Shown one piece after another: positions 1-10,753 of a stretch of 64,000 bases of DNA (the stretch's first letter is position 1; the number at the start of each line of letters is the position of its first letter). Position numbers and translations under genes: made by a program. Location: contig CM020618.1 of assembly GCA_009829735.1 (NCBI GenBank), positions 30,046,894-30,110,893 of the forward strand. The letters run 5' to 3'. The notes under the pieces were generated by a model. It was given only the letters and a program-made list of their open reading frames with translations. It searched no databases and was not told where the DNA came from. This stretch comes from Pyropia yezoensis (taxonomy: Eukaryota > Rhodophyta > Bangiophyceae > Bangiales > Bangiaceae).

Positions 1-1
1 T

Positions 2-552
2 GGCGTGGCCCTGGAGGTGGACGCCCCGACCGCCGCCGCGAACGGTGGAGGTGCGGCCGCCCATGACGCCGCTGCCAGTGGGGCGGCGGTATCGGCTGCT
101 GACGGCGGCAGCGGGGCCAACCCCCCCCCCCCCGGCGAGCCGCAGCCCGAGGAGTCAGGGGAGGGCGACGACGACGACGCCCCCCCCGGCGCCCCACCCG
201 TGGTGGGCCCGCCCCTCAAGCCCGCCGCCCCCGGCATGTGGTCCACCGCCCTGTGGATGCTGTCCACCGTTGGGGGCCCTGACGGGGGCGGCTTTACTCT
301 TGACGTGGTGCGGCTGGACGGCAGCCACTGCTTCCTCACCGCCGTCTCCCTCACTGCCCCGTCGGCAAGTGGGGTGGCGGGCGCGCCGCCCGACACGCTG
401 CTCGTCGCGTCGGTCGCTCGGGGGATGGTTGCCCACGGGTCGGCGGGCGTGCGGCGGGTGCCGGGGCCCCCGCCGTCGCCCGTGACCGCAGAGCTCCGTG
501 TCTACCGGGTGGTGCCGGCGGTACTCGCCACGCCGCCGGGCACACCCGACGT

Positions 553-613
<61 letters not shown>

Positions 614-1141
614 AGTGGTTCCCCCGGTGGGGGCGGCGGCGGCCTGGACGGCGGTGCAGACGGTCCGGCGCTGCGGTTGGAGCACCTCCACTCCACGCCC
701 GTAGAGGCACCCGTTCGCGCGCTGGCGGTGATTGCGGGCCGGGTGGTGGCGGGCGTTGGCACCACCCTGCGGGTCTTTGAGCTGGCCAAACGGCGGCTGC
801 TGCGCAAGGCGGACCTGCGGCGGGCGGTGCCCAACCTGGTTGTCGCCCTCGCCGTCTCTGCACCCGACCGGCTGTGGGTGGCGGACGTGCAGTCGAGCGT
901 GCGGCTCGTGCACTATGACCTTGGCGACGGGGCCATTGGCGGCAGCGGCGGCGGCGCGGTGGACGCGGGGGACCTGGCCGCCTCGGCGGGCCGCCTGGTG
1001 GTGGTGGCCGACGACACGCTATCGCGGTGGGTGACCCGCCTGGCGGCGGTGGACTACGCAACGGTGGCGGTGGCGGACAAGTTTGGGTCCATCGCCACCC
1101 CGGGCAGCAGCGTGAAGACCTTTCGCCCCAGCCGCGGGTGA
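2..1141 (+). CDS. SF3B3: SF3B3/SAP130-like splicing factor 3b subunit, 5' partial, shortened C-terminus
   Basis: The frame is open from the window edge, so the true start lies outside. The second half reads like the CPSF-A beta-propeller domain of SF3B3, the U2 snRNP SF3b subunit that helps branch-point recognition. Family-like blocks in order are TPVEAPVRALAVIAGRV, VGTTLRVFELAKRRLLRK, ADVQSSVRLVHYDL, VVVADDTLSRWVT and DYATVAVADKFGSI. A run of about 20 glycines encoded by a GGC repeat interrupts the domain near residue 180, and an acidic, Pro-rich stretch precedes it. Right after the DKFGSI block the frame becomes unrelated and stops at 1139-1141, so the roughly 130 residues that normally close SF3B3 are missing. 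I could not find them in any plus-strand frame down to 2100. The gene may be broken, may use a distant exon, or may be a divergent duplicate. Family call fairly sure; functionality uncertain. Confidence 0.7.
554..613 (+). repeat. GGC trinucleotide repeat coding polyglycine
   Basis: About 20 nearly perfect GGC units lie in frame inside the SF3B3-like gene and encode a glycine run. One GGT breaks the array. Such runs change length easily. Confidence 0.9.
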
Positions 1142-2100
1142 CGGGTCGCCCCCCGCGGGCGACTCTCTGACCACCGCGGCAGCAGGCCGCTCGGCGCGCG
1201 CTCCCCCGCCGCGCGGGGGTGCCGACCCCACAGATGCAGGCCCATCTCCGCCACCCCCTGCGACAGCCCCAGAAGCGTCGGTGGATGTGACCAGCGTGCC
1301 AGCACGCATCGACGACGACGGCTCCTCAACAGGAGCAGCGACGGTGGACCCTTGCGCTGCCTCATCTTTCGCGCTCTGGGGCGGCGCCGCTGCTGAAACC
1401 GCAGATGCATCCCCGGTCGACACAGCTGGCGCTGCCGCTACCGCCTTGAGATTCCCCTTTATCGCGATCGCCTGCGGACGCCGCCGTCGCCGCCGCCTCC
1501 ACCGCCGACCAGTTTGATTCCATAGCCGCCGCCCCGGCCGCTGCCGTGTACCCGCCGAAGCACACGCACCGAAGCCGCCCGACGGTCGACGCCCGCGGTT
1601 CACCGCCGCCACAGCTAACGCAAAGGGGAGGGGGCCGTCACAGCGGCGCCAGACACGGGATCGCGGGGAATGCAGGGACGGGCACAACGGGCGGCGGGGT
1701 ATGGCGATCCGGAGCCAGGGACTGGCGCGCAGGAAAAGACCGAACGCCGCGTCGGCGCGTGCCGTGGTTAGAGGTCAGCGTCGAGTGCGGAGGTGTGCAG
1801 ACGTTGGGGTGATGTGGGTCACGATTGGTGTGTAAGGTCCAATCAGGGAAAAGCGCTCTTAAGAACAGCTGCTCGGGGCAGCGCGCCCAGGGGACACGGC
1901 CCAGCCGCACACCATTCCCTTCGCGCCGGACGAACGGCCCCGTGCTAGCCATAGCTGGCTGGTCCGTGCGCGGCCCGCTTGGTTGCTCTTGCTTGGCATG
2001 CCCTCCGCTTCCCTGCCGTCACAGCCCCCTGCCTTGCTCCCTCGCCCATCACCACCAACCCCGCCGCACGCTCCCCGTCGCCGTGTCCATGACGTTGGCA
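1142..2100. other. Intergenic, no supported gene
   Basis: Only low-complexity Ala/Pro/Arg reading frames occur here. One frame stays open from 1140 to 1517 with an acidic Ser/Ala/Pro composition, but it has no recognisable domain and does not resemble the missing SF3B3 C-terminus. Confidence 0.6.
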
Positions 2101-5100
2101 TCAATCTGTAGAGCCCACCCCTGGCTGCACAGAGAAGGAAGAACTTGGCGTGCGCCCACAGTCACATACGATGGTCGATAAAAAGTCTCCGGCGTGTTTG
2201 GGTAGGTCCTCGGACGTCACCACGATGGCACGCCGCATGTAGATCGGAGCATCACGGCTGTCCGCGAGGAACCGCTTCCCGCGCGGGCGACAAACCGCAA
2301 CGACGAAAACGGCCTGCACCAGCACAGAAGAAACCGCGCGCGCAACCTCTTGTGGAGAAGAGCTCGTGGGAGGGAACTTGCTCCACTCGGCGTTGACAAA
2401 CGCGTGCACGGCTGCAGGGTTAGAGAGCCGGGTTCCTGCATCCTTCCACCAACGACCTTCCACGTCCACCTTCTGCTCGCTGCCTGCAGCACCGTCCATC
2501 TTCGTCCACAGGTCCTTCATATGCTGCTGTTCTTTGGTCAGGGGTGAGGTAGGAACCTCGGAGGGCCGACACGTCGCAGTCCAAGCTGCTACCGCCAACC
2601 ACACGCGCATCGACTTGACCAAGTCACACGCATCCTTCCAGGACAGCGCTTTGCCGACGTCCGACATTTTCGTCTGGTAGCATAAAATGCGCAGCCTCCC
2701 CTCGTCGTCGGCGACAAACCGCACAGCGTCAATGGCGGCGGCGTTGTGCGGCAACCGGCACACCAACTTGGTCAAAGACAGATCGTTGGAGAAGAACCGT
2801 CGGAGGAGGGAAGGCAGCAATCGAGTGTCCACACCAGTCGGCAAGGACTTGACGTCGGCACATGCACGGATGAACGACAAGCTACTGCCAAAAAAAGAAG
2901 TGGACGGGTACATCACACTCAACGCCTCCGAGTCGCTGCGTGAGACCAGCCGTCGGGCATGCGCCAGCGCAATCTCGAGGTTGTTCCAAAGCCCTTCCCA
3001 GGTCTGCCACTTCAGGATGATGTTGTCCCCAGAGTGGTCGACCATGTTGAAAAGCGCCAGCCTCAACGGGTGGGCACGAGCAGCCGACTCGTCGAGCCTC
3101 CATACCATGTAGAGCGGCATCTTGACGACGTAGGTAGGGCCACCGATGGCCTGGATTAGACCCTTCAACCGCACTTCATCCCAGGTATCGCCAGCTGCGG
3201 GTAAGGGGACGGCAACGTCTGGAGGCATCGACTCGGCGAGAGTTGAAGCTGAGCGGACTACAGCTCCACGAATCGCGTGCGCGACGATGAGGTCCGCGGC
3301 TGCATGATCCCACACGCCCGCACACGTCACCGCGTCCTCACTGGCCGCCGATGTCACCGCTGCAGACAGCGTGGAGCCGGCCACAGCTGCTTCAAGCGCG
3401 TCGCTTAAGTGAATGGCAAAGCGGGCGTCCGCACCGACAAAGGCGCTCAACGTTGACGCGTATTGCTCAATCGAGATGAGGGAGCCGCTCTCATCGCCCA
3501 CGAAGCTCAGCTGCCCGTTATTGTTGAGATACAGGCTCCTCTCGGACAGCCGCAACAGAGCCAGCTGGACCAGCTTGCGAGTAGGGAAGGGCGGCAAAAG
3601 GACGAGCTCCTGGGCATGGCGTCCAGACGCAACCGTCTCGGCTGCCGGCAGAGCCTCATCGAGGCTAACAACCAGCACGTGCCCGTTTACCTTGTTGGCT
3701 AGCTCACAGCACTTGGACCGGAAGGAGCTTGACGCGTCGGGGTGAGCCTTGTCGACGGCATACACAGCGGGACAGAACGAGCGGGCCTTGGCGAGCTCGT
3801 CCAGTACTAGGATGAAAGGTCGGTGAGGCGCCGACGCTCCACAACGGTGCTTGAAGAGGTTAAGTACTGCGGTTTGGAAGTCAGCCGCAGTAAGAGAACC
3901 GGTCTTAAGGGCGGCTACAGATGCCGTCCCGAGCTGGATCCAGACCGCTTCAGCCGCGTCAGCGTTGGACATATCCGCGCAGGCAAAAAATAGGATGCGC
4001 AGGTAGAGTGGGATGAATTTGCCGTACATGAGCGCCAGCTGCCCGTCCGCCGAGTCCTCATTCAGGTTCCACCGCTCGCTGTTCAAGTTGACTCCCATAA
4101 GCTGCACATCCTTAGCCCATTCGATCGTTTGCGGAGTCAGCAGCAGGTCCTCCCCGCACTTGGCGGGTCGCGGCAAAGCTGCCCCTTGCTGCGCGGCGCC
4201 CAGCAGCTGCGCCAACGTTTTATCGTCGTCCGCTCGCAGACCTTCTAGCACCTCTGCAAGCAGGCGGCAGAGATGGGACTTGCCAGAGCCCGGAAACGAC
4301 GCCAGGTAGAACAAGCACAGACGCATCTTTCGGGAGTCCTTGCCCGAGCCCGACTGCTGGTCATTGTCTGAATCTTCATCCTTCTGCTTCTTGAACCAGC
4401 TGTGCAGGTGAGCCAAGCACTGGCAAAGCGCGGCCTTGTCGTCAAAGCCGACGAGGCGCTTCTTCGGCTTGGTTTTGAAGACGTTGTCCCACACAGGCGT
4501 CGGCCTCGACAGGAGGTCGATACCGCTCATGCGGAAGAGCTCCTCGACAGTTGACGGAGTTGTAGACGGGGCGGGTGCAGATGCGGTTGATAAAGCGGCT
4601 GACAACGGCTCCTGCACAAAATCAAAGCACGACACGTCTGCAGTGGCGGCACGCCAAGCAGCAAGCGGTGTCAGAAAGGCACAAAAGAGATATGGGAGAG
4701 GCCCGTACATACAAACGCGCAAAGCGCCCAGGCTTCGAACAATGCCGAACAGCGCGCTGCGCTATAAACAAGATGTGCATCGCTGAGCGCCAGCCCATCA
4801 TCAGCCCATTGACTTACGTGGTCGCCTTGAACACCAGCCAGCTTGTCACGGTCACTGCGCAGCTGCTTCAGCTGCAAGGTCATTTGCTCCATTGCCGCCA
4901 ACATCATCTTACGCTCCGTCATGGCACTGCCCTCCGCATCGCCCACCGGCCGCGTGTTGCGTAGGTCCAACGTGGTCCGCATCAAAGCTGTCATCAACGC
5001 CTCAATCCTTTCGTCCACATTTGCAAGGTCGTCGCCAGCTCCTGCACGCAGCTGGCGTCCCGGCCCGGACATCCCCTCTCCACCGCCACGCAGAGGTTGT

Positions 5101-5438
5101 CGCCGTGCAGCAGCCATAGACGCACCAGACCCGTCGCCGGGCATGCCGCACCCCCACAGCGAGGAGGGGCCGCCCCAATACCGCGAAACGACTGCAGCAT
5201 GCGGCGACCGAAAGCGCGCACAGGCACCGGGTCCGCATATGCCCGCACGTGCCGGCAGCCTAGGTGCGCAGAGAGATACGACAGGGGCGCGCACAAACGC
5301 CTGGTAACGCCCTCGTGGCCTTGACAGTGCACTGTACCACGGAGTCGTGTCCATAGCAGCGGTAGATGCAGCGAGCACACGGTCGAATAGGGCCTCGGCG
5401 CCGAACACAACCTGCGGCGGGGGTGGCGGGGGTGGCAT
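2101..5438 (-). CDS. P-loop NTPase with coiled coil and possible PD-(D/E)XK-like C-terminal region (Crinkler/RHS-like)
   Basis: Exon 1 is 5438-4818 and exon 2 is 4611-2101. The intron has a perfect GTAAGT donor and a TTTTGTGCAG acceptor, and both exons join in phase 0. Exon 1 begins Met-poly-Pro and carries a heptad-like coiled coil (DERIEALMTALMRTTLDL, MEQMTLQLKQLRSDRDKL). Exon 2 has a GFDDKAALCQCLAHLHSW block, a Walker A (SFPGSGKSH) and a Walker B-like RPFILVLDELAKA. Near the C-terminus, DAVRFVADDEGRLRILCYQTK has the spacing of a PD-(D/E)XK nuclease core. This layout (P-loop plus nuclease fold) is like the Crinkler/RHS proteins of protists. The substrate is unknown. Start codon is uncertain; the ATG at 5438 is the first in frame. 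An upstream in-frame start inside the intron would give a false signal-peptide-like N-terminus. No transposon terminal repeats were seen around it. Confidence 0.6.
4612..4817 (-). other. Predicted intron of the P-loop NTPase gene
   Basis: The minus strand reads GGCGACCAC then GTAAGT at the 5' side and GATTTTGTGCAG then GAGCCG at the 3' side. Removing 206 bases joins the coiled-coil exon to the NTPase exon in frame. An alternative acceptor nearby (CTGCAG then ACGTG) would break the frame. Confidence 0.7.
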
Positions 5439-7151
5439 CACGTGTGTGGTCGTGGTCGATGCGAGGCATGCCACGTCCCTGCCGGAATTGCCTGCCGCAG
5501 CCTGGGCCAGACCCGCAAGACTGGGGACCGGGCATCTGATTGGCCAGCCCTTGCTGATTGAATCTCCCGTCCCGAGGACTTTCTATAAGTCATTCAAACT
5601 CAGATCTAACGCTCCGCTCATTCCCCCCAACTTCCCGACCTGGCTGCAGCTGCATCCGCTCCCTCCCCTCGCCCGCGGGCTTGGCGCTGCCGCGGCGGGA
5701 GTAGAGACTTTCAACGAAGAGCTTTCTCATCGGGGATTCTCGTATCCTGCTCGTTAAAGAGGCACGGTCGTGGCGTATCCTATGACAGCGAATGTGACTT
5801 TCAGCAGCCAAGATTATGATGTTCTCGTAATTACCTGACTGCACAAGCGCACAGTCTCCCGTGGCCCATTCGACTCAAGCACAGTACGTTCCTCACGGTG
5901 TGGGCTTTTCTCTACTCCTCTTTTCTGTCAACGCCGCCCGCGCTACACCCTATACGGGGCGTACAACGCCCCACCGCACGCTCTTGCCAGCCGTCCTGCA
6001 CATCACCTCCAATGCGCCCATACACGGCAACCACAAGTCTCCCGCTTGCCCTTCTCCCACCGCAACCGTGTGACCTCTTTCTCCTCGGCCTGGATATCGC
6101 TTTGCCTTCCCCCAGGCGTCCATCTACCTCTACGCTGTCTGGGTCATCGCTCCCCCCACTCCTTTCCGTTGCCGGGTCGTCGCCCCTCTCCCCAACCCTC
6201 CCCCGCCCGCAAGTGGCGCTCCGATCGCTGCTACCAACCCCCCCCCTCCCCGCCTCTGGCGGTAACACACTCGTCGCCGCTGCCGTTCCCCTGCCCCCCC
6301 CTCCCCGCGATTGACGCGCGTGCCGCCGCTGTCGCTCCCCTCTCATCCCGCTTCCTGCCGGTGACGCGCCTGGCGCTGCAGCCATCCCACCTCCCTCCTC
6401 TTCGCGAGTGAAGCGCCCACAGCCGCTGCCCTTCCGTCCTTCTCCTTCTGCGTCCGGTGACACGCCCGCGACTGGCTGGACTGTGGCGCGAAGGTAAGCG
6501 ACGTCCTGTGCTGACACAGAGACACCACGCTCCGTACTGAAGTCCGCGCTCTTTAGCTGCACCGAAGTCACATAATTGCCGTTGACTTTGCCCACGTGGC
6601 GCCTCAGTCTGTATTTCCGATATGAACATCCTGTATGATAAACCGGCCAGAAACGGCAAGATAGGGGACCTCTCCATACAAAATGTCCCTATGACGCAGC
6701 ACGTGGCAGGTGTTTATCATATTCCAATGAGATTCTGATGAGAATCTGGTTGCTGAAAGTCTCTAGTGTCGGTAATAGAGACTTTCAGCAGGTACAGATG
6801 TCGTTACAGGTCTCGGTATTTTCTCGGTAACGTGGCATCAGGATTCCATTACCGAGCCTTTAGCGTCAGCAGGTAACAAACCTCGCTACGGAAAGGTCGA
6901 CCGGCAGTCCACAGTAATTAATGGACGTGTTCTTTGCCGCGGATGGGTGTAGGCGCACCTGGGCAGCGGGGTGAGTGATGTGGACGGTGGGCGGCGACGC
7001 CAGCTGCAGATCGCAGAGCCAGTCAGCGCTTGCCGGCAGGCAGGCAGAGTGGCAGTCACGCGTGCCTCCAGCCGTCATTCCTGGATGGAAGGAAGGTCAA
7101 CTGCGACAGGCCCTACAACCTGTCGTGATTTCCGAGCCGGGATCCACTCCG
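5439..7151. other. Intergenic, with inverted repeats of a possible non-autonomous DNA element
   Basis: No gene is supported. The segment is partly pyrimidine-rich (about 5900-6450). TAGAGACTTTCA at about 5703 and its inverted, diverged copy near 6754-6765 share roughly 30 bases that also include a TTCTCATC block, and could be the ends of a 1.1-kb non-autonomous element. Confidence 0.4.
6751..6790. repeat. Perfect 15-bp inverted repeat (hairpin)
   Basis: TGCTGAAAGTCTCTA at 6751-6765 is exactly complementary to TAGAGACTTTCAGCA at 6776-6790, with a 10-base loop. A second short palindrome, AGATTCT-GATG-AGAATCT, lies at 6730-6747. Both sit at the right edge of the possible inverted-repeat element. 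Confidence 0.8.
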
Positions 7152-7183
7152 TAACAGAGAGGAGCAAGCGCCGCAGTGTGCCA
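7152..7183 (-). repeat. B2 copy of split direct repeat, 3' terminus of the YR element
   Basis: This second copy of the 32-base B motif marks the far end of the element. About 150 bases separate it from A2, more than the direct A2-B2 join usual for PAT/Ngaro elements, so part of B may have diverged or an insertion may be present. Confidence 0.75.
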
Positions 7184-7337
7184 ATGACAGTTTTTTACGT
7201 GGTTGGGTTGCGGAAAAACGAACAAGAAAAGAAAATGAACAGCACGCCCGCCCGTGGTAAAACACGGGCGCCCCACTTGGTCCCGAAGAAAGACGACAAA
7301 TGGTGCGGAAGCGGAGCTGGCGCAGGGAAGATGGTGG

Positions 7338-7589
7338 GGGAGCGAAAGACGACGGACGTGGCGGCCAAAGCAGCCTAGGAGGAGCAGTGTGCGGCGGGTC
7401 GTGGTAAAGGGGAGCGGCGCGCTACCGCCCCGCAGCCCGCACGCCGTCCGCCAACGTCGCTCCCCGGTCGGCCGGACGAGCATCCGGTCAGCGCCCCCCC
7501 CCTGGACACGACTGTGCCCAGCCCGCGCGCCGCCACGACCAGAGAAGTCCAAAAGAAGTTACACGGAGAAAGGCGGCAATAACAAAGCA
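7338..7589 (-). repeat. A2 copy of split direct repeat (252 bp)
   Basis: Internal copy of the A repeat at the 3' side of the YR retrotransposon. It directly abuts B1. Confidence 0.9.
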
Positions 7590-7621
7590 TAACAGAGTAG
7601 AGCAAGCGCCGCAGTGTGCCA
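7590..7621 (-). repeat. B1 copy of split direct repeat (32 bp)
   Basis: On the plus strand it starts TAACAGAG and ends GCCGCAGTGTGCCA. It differs from B2 at two positions. Confidence 0.8.
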
Positions 7622-7639
7622 CCAGAGGGAGAACGGCTG

Positions 7640-8700
7640 TCACGCAGGCAGTTGGATGGCCTGCGGAATCAGGCGGCCGAAGAAGAAGTGGGCCTCGGGC
7701 GTGGCGGTTGCCAAAGCATCGCTGTAGCTGCGGGTGAGGGTGTCCACGGACATCCCTGCCCACTGGGCGACGGCGTCCAAGCCGGCGCCGACGGTGCGCA
7801 GCGCCGTACAGCCGCCGCTGCGGTTGGAATGGCTGGCGTAGACGCAGCCAACTGGGGGGACGACCCCCAGGATCTGCAAGCCCGTGCGTAGCCATGCCGT
7901 CAGCACTGTGCCCGGGTCTGCGGAGGCCGCCGGAAAGAGGCGCGTGCCGGCATTGCGGCCACGGCGGTGCTCTGCCACCACTCGGCGGAGCAGGAGGACA
8001 GGAAGGTCAGGCACGGTGGTGAAGGTGGACGCCGGGTAGAAGTGCGCCAGGCGCTCACCGCCAGGCCGCTTAGCGTCCGTCTTTGAGCGCACGATCTGGA
8101 AGGACAGCCCTCCCTCGGCCGGGAAAGCGACGTCCTCAGGAGTCAACGAGAGGATGTCCCGCGCCCGGCGGCACATGAAGAAGTGGGCCACAATCGCGGA
8201 CAGACAAAGTCGGAGGGTGGGGTCGGGGGAGGAGAAAGCTAGGCCGGCCAGACGCCATGAGACAGACGCAGGCAGCGCGACGCGCTTGGGCTTGGACCCA
8301 TGCTCGTCGAGCCACGCATTGGTGAAGCCAGCCATGGCCTCGGCCACAAGGTCAGTTGCGCACGGGTTGGGGTGCTCGGCCGCGAGGTGGCGCTTGCGGA
8401 CGGGGGAGAGGTAGGTGCGCATACTCGAGGGCTGAACGGAGCCCTTGAGCCACTGCCAAGCGATGTAACGGCCGACAGTCGTGGGGGACGCGGGCAGGGG
8501 GGAGTAGGACCCCGCCTCGCAGAAAGCGCAAAAGCGTAGCCAGCCAGCGCCGTACCTGGCGGCCGTCACATCGCGCAGAGACAGGTCTCGCAGCTCTGTC
8601 AGGGCAGCGGCGGCAAGGCCGCTGCCGCCAGCGGCGTCGGCCAGGGCTGCGGTCTGATCGCGGTGCCAGGCGTTGGCCACGACCTGCCGCCGCCAACAAA
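7640..8700 (-). CDS. Tyrosine recombinase of the YR retrotransposon
   Basis: The domain starts near LADAAGGSGLAAAALTELRDLSL with a SAM-like N-terminal half (YGAGWLRFCAFCEAGSYSPLP) and then the catalytic half. The first catalytic Arg is in MCRRARDILSLTPEDV, the HxxR pair in SHSNRSGG, and the nucleophilic Tyr in LTRSYSDAL. This enzyme inserts the reverse-transcribed circle in place of a DDE integrase. The frame overlaps the end of Pol and has no ATG near the domain start, so it is probably made by frameshift from Pol or from a separate message. The frame continues upstream as an artefact over Pol; I give only the part with recombinase character. The start is approximate, the stop at 7640 firm. 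Confidence 0.85.
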
Positions 8701-10380
8701 GCGGAAGGCGGCCACTCGCCAGTGTGGGGCCTGGGAAGGCACCTGCGTGGCGCCGGGAGAGTAGACGCCGGCGCTGCAGGGCAGCAAGAAGGCCTCGTGG
8801 GCCCGGCCCAACGCCTCCGTCCACCACGGCTGACTCTGCCACACTGGCAAGTTCAGCGTGACCGTCGCCGAGTCGGCGACCGCCTTGTTCAGGACCAACG
8901 GGATCAAGGAAAATGGGGGGTTGGCCCACAAGTTGCCCACGCTCCAATCCTGCGCCATCGCGTCGACGGCGTCGCACCCTGGCGACGCCTGCCGGGAGTA
9001 GAAGCGGGCGCAGTGGGAGTTCAACGCCGAAGCGAACAGGTCCACCTCGTGGGGCCCGTAGCGGGCGTCGAGGCGCGAGAAGAGGGTGGAGCACAAGCGC
9101 CAGTCGGTCCGGTCCTTGTCGCGGCTGAGCTTGTCCGCCCACAGGTTTGCGACTGAGGCGATCCAGGACGCCCGCAGTGTCAGCCCTAGGGTGCGGCAGA
9201 GGGCGTACAGTCGCTTGAGTGCCACCGTCATCGCGGGCGACCGTGAGGAGAACGCGTTGATGCACGCGAGCGCGACGCGGCTGTCCACCACCAGGTCTAT
9301 GGCGCCGTCGCGAATCGGACAGAGGGGGTAAAGGGAAAGGATGGACTGCGTCACCGCTTCGACCTCTTTCACATTGATGTGCAGAGGGCTGTGCGTTGCG
9401 GAGGAGAAGCAGCGGGCAAGGACCAGGTAGTTCCAGTGGCCGCCCCAGCCGTACTGGGACGCGTCCGTCGTGAGGCGGCCCAGCGTGGGCGGCCACAGCG
9501 CTTGGCCGACGTCGGGCGAGGCCGTCAGCTGTCTCCACCAGAACAGGTCCCGCAGCGCGCCGTGGCACAATCGCACCGTGCGGCGGTGTGCGTTGCCTTT
9601 CTGGGCGGCGTACAGCCGCTGCAAGTAGAGGCGGCCTGCCGGTAACGCCAAGCTGCACGACACCGCCTTGCCGGTGAAGCGCTGCAGCTCCTTGAGGGAT
9701 GCTCGCCGCGAGGCAGAGCAGGCGCTGGTTGACAGCGCCTGGGCCGCCGCGACCACTGCGCTCGCGCGGGAAGGCGGCAATAAGATCATCTGCCGCACGG
9801 TGTCGAGGATGTAGCCGAGGATGGGCAGCGCCATCGTCCCGACGACCGCGCCCTTGGTGGCATGCACCACCAGCCCGAGCGAGGAGAACAGGTCCAACAC
9901 GCTGACGCGCGCATTGGTGGCCGCCGCCGCCGAGACCGTGGCCGGCCCAACGGAGCGGCCGCAAAAGTCGTCCATGTAGGCCAAAATGGCCATCCCCAGG
10001 CGGCGTAGCGCCACTACCACGGGGCGCAACACCTTGGTGAACACAAAGGGGGAGAGTTTCATGCCAAAGGGGAGCACGAGGGGGTAGAACACGCGGTTGC
10101 CGACCCTGAAGGCCAGCCGCCGCTGATCGGGGGGGGAGAGGGTGATGTGAAAGAACGCGTCCTTGATATCCCAGCTGAAGAGATGGTCGCCCGGGGACAG
10201 CTGGGAGGTGTAGCGTGGGATGTCATCGTAGCGGAAGGGACGGTCCTGCATGGAGAGGTTTTTTCCAGACAGGTCGAGCACCAGCCGATCCTTCGGATGA
10301 TGGATAACAAACGTGGGGCTCACGTCGTCTGCCGCAGCAGCTTCCGCACGCGACAGCTCCCGCACGACGCCGGTTGCCAC
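8599..10380 (-). CDS. Pol of the YR retrotransposon: reverse transcriptase, RNase H, methylase-like domain
   Basis: RT motifs are clear: WDIKDAFFHI near residue 70, YPLVLPFGMKLSPFVF near 100 and the catalytic AYMDDF near 135. RNase H follows near residue 300 (LTTDASQYGWGGHW) with DSRVALACINAF near 360. A C-terminal block with GPHEVDLFAS and WANPPFSLI matches the N6-adenine methylase-like domain seen in DIRS/PAT Pol proteins. The first start-like codon is a GTG at 10380, but the same frame is open and RT-like well upstream (GAPSWLIRVLKYGYRVPW is encoded around 10470-10520), up to at least about 10670. So translation probably enters from Gag by frameshift or splicing. The C-terminus overlaps the recombinase in another frame. 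No internal stops were seen; it could be active. Confidence 0.85.
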   Translation of the reverse strand: MATGVVRELSRAEAAAADDVSPTFVIHHPKDRLVLDLSGKNLSMQDRPFRYDDIPRYTSQLSPGDHLFSWDIKDAFFHITLSPPDQRRLAFRVGNRVFYPLVLPFGMKLSPFVFTKVLRPVVVALRRLGMAILAYMDDFCGRSVGPATVSAAAATNARVSVLDLFSSLGLVVHATKGAVVGTMALPILGYILDTVRQMILLPPSRASAVVAAAQALSTSACSASRRASLKELQRFTGKAVSCSLALPAGRLYLQRLYAAQKGNAHRRTVRLCHGALRDLFWWRQLTASPDVGQALWPPTLGRLTTDASQYGWGGHWNYLVLARCFSSATHSPLHINVKEVEAVTQSILSLYPLCPIRDGAIDLVVDSRVALACINAFSSRSPAMTVALKRLYALCRTLGLTLRASWIASVANLWADKLSRDKDRTDWRLCSTLFSRLDARYGPHEVDLFASALNSHCARFYSRQASPGCDAVDAMAQDWSVGNLWANPPFSLIPLVLNKAVADSATVTLNLPVWQSQPWWTEALGRAHEAFLLPCSAGVYSPGATQVPSQAPHWRVAAFRFVGGGRSWPTPGTAIRPQPWPTPLAAAALPPLP

Positions 10381-10753
10381 CCACTCGTTCGTCGCGCGGT
10401 GGCCGAAGCTGAGGTCCGCAGGCGACTGGGGGTAGGCCGGGCGGCGACACTTGGGCGGGGCGTGCGTCCAGGGGACCCGATACCCGTATTTGAGAACACG
10501 GATCAGCCAGGAGGGCGCCCCAATCTCGGCCCAGCAAGCTAAGGAAGCGCGGACGCGCGCCGCGAGGGCGACGTGGGGCGTCCGGGCGGCCTCGGCTGCC
10601 AGTCGGTGCTCGACGGCTTGCCGGGTCGACCGGTGTGGCCGACGCCGACGGGTGCGTGCCTAATATTTCGCCCTCCCACTTGGCACGCGAGGTGGAGGGC
10701 CCGACCGCCGCCGCTGTGTAGGCGGGGGCGCAGTCGGTCGCCCAGGTCCCGGA

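Noticed and set aside
1281-1517. Possible missing C-terminus of SF3B3
   Set aside because: Open frame of acidic Ser/Ala/Pro composition; none of the conserved C-terminal blocks of SF3B3 is present.
4640-4722. Signal peptide-like start (MRVCMYGPLPYLFCAFL) of the P-loop protein
   Set aside because: It lies inside an intron with consensus splice sites; the spliced protein begins with the coiled-coil exon.
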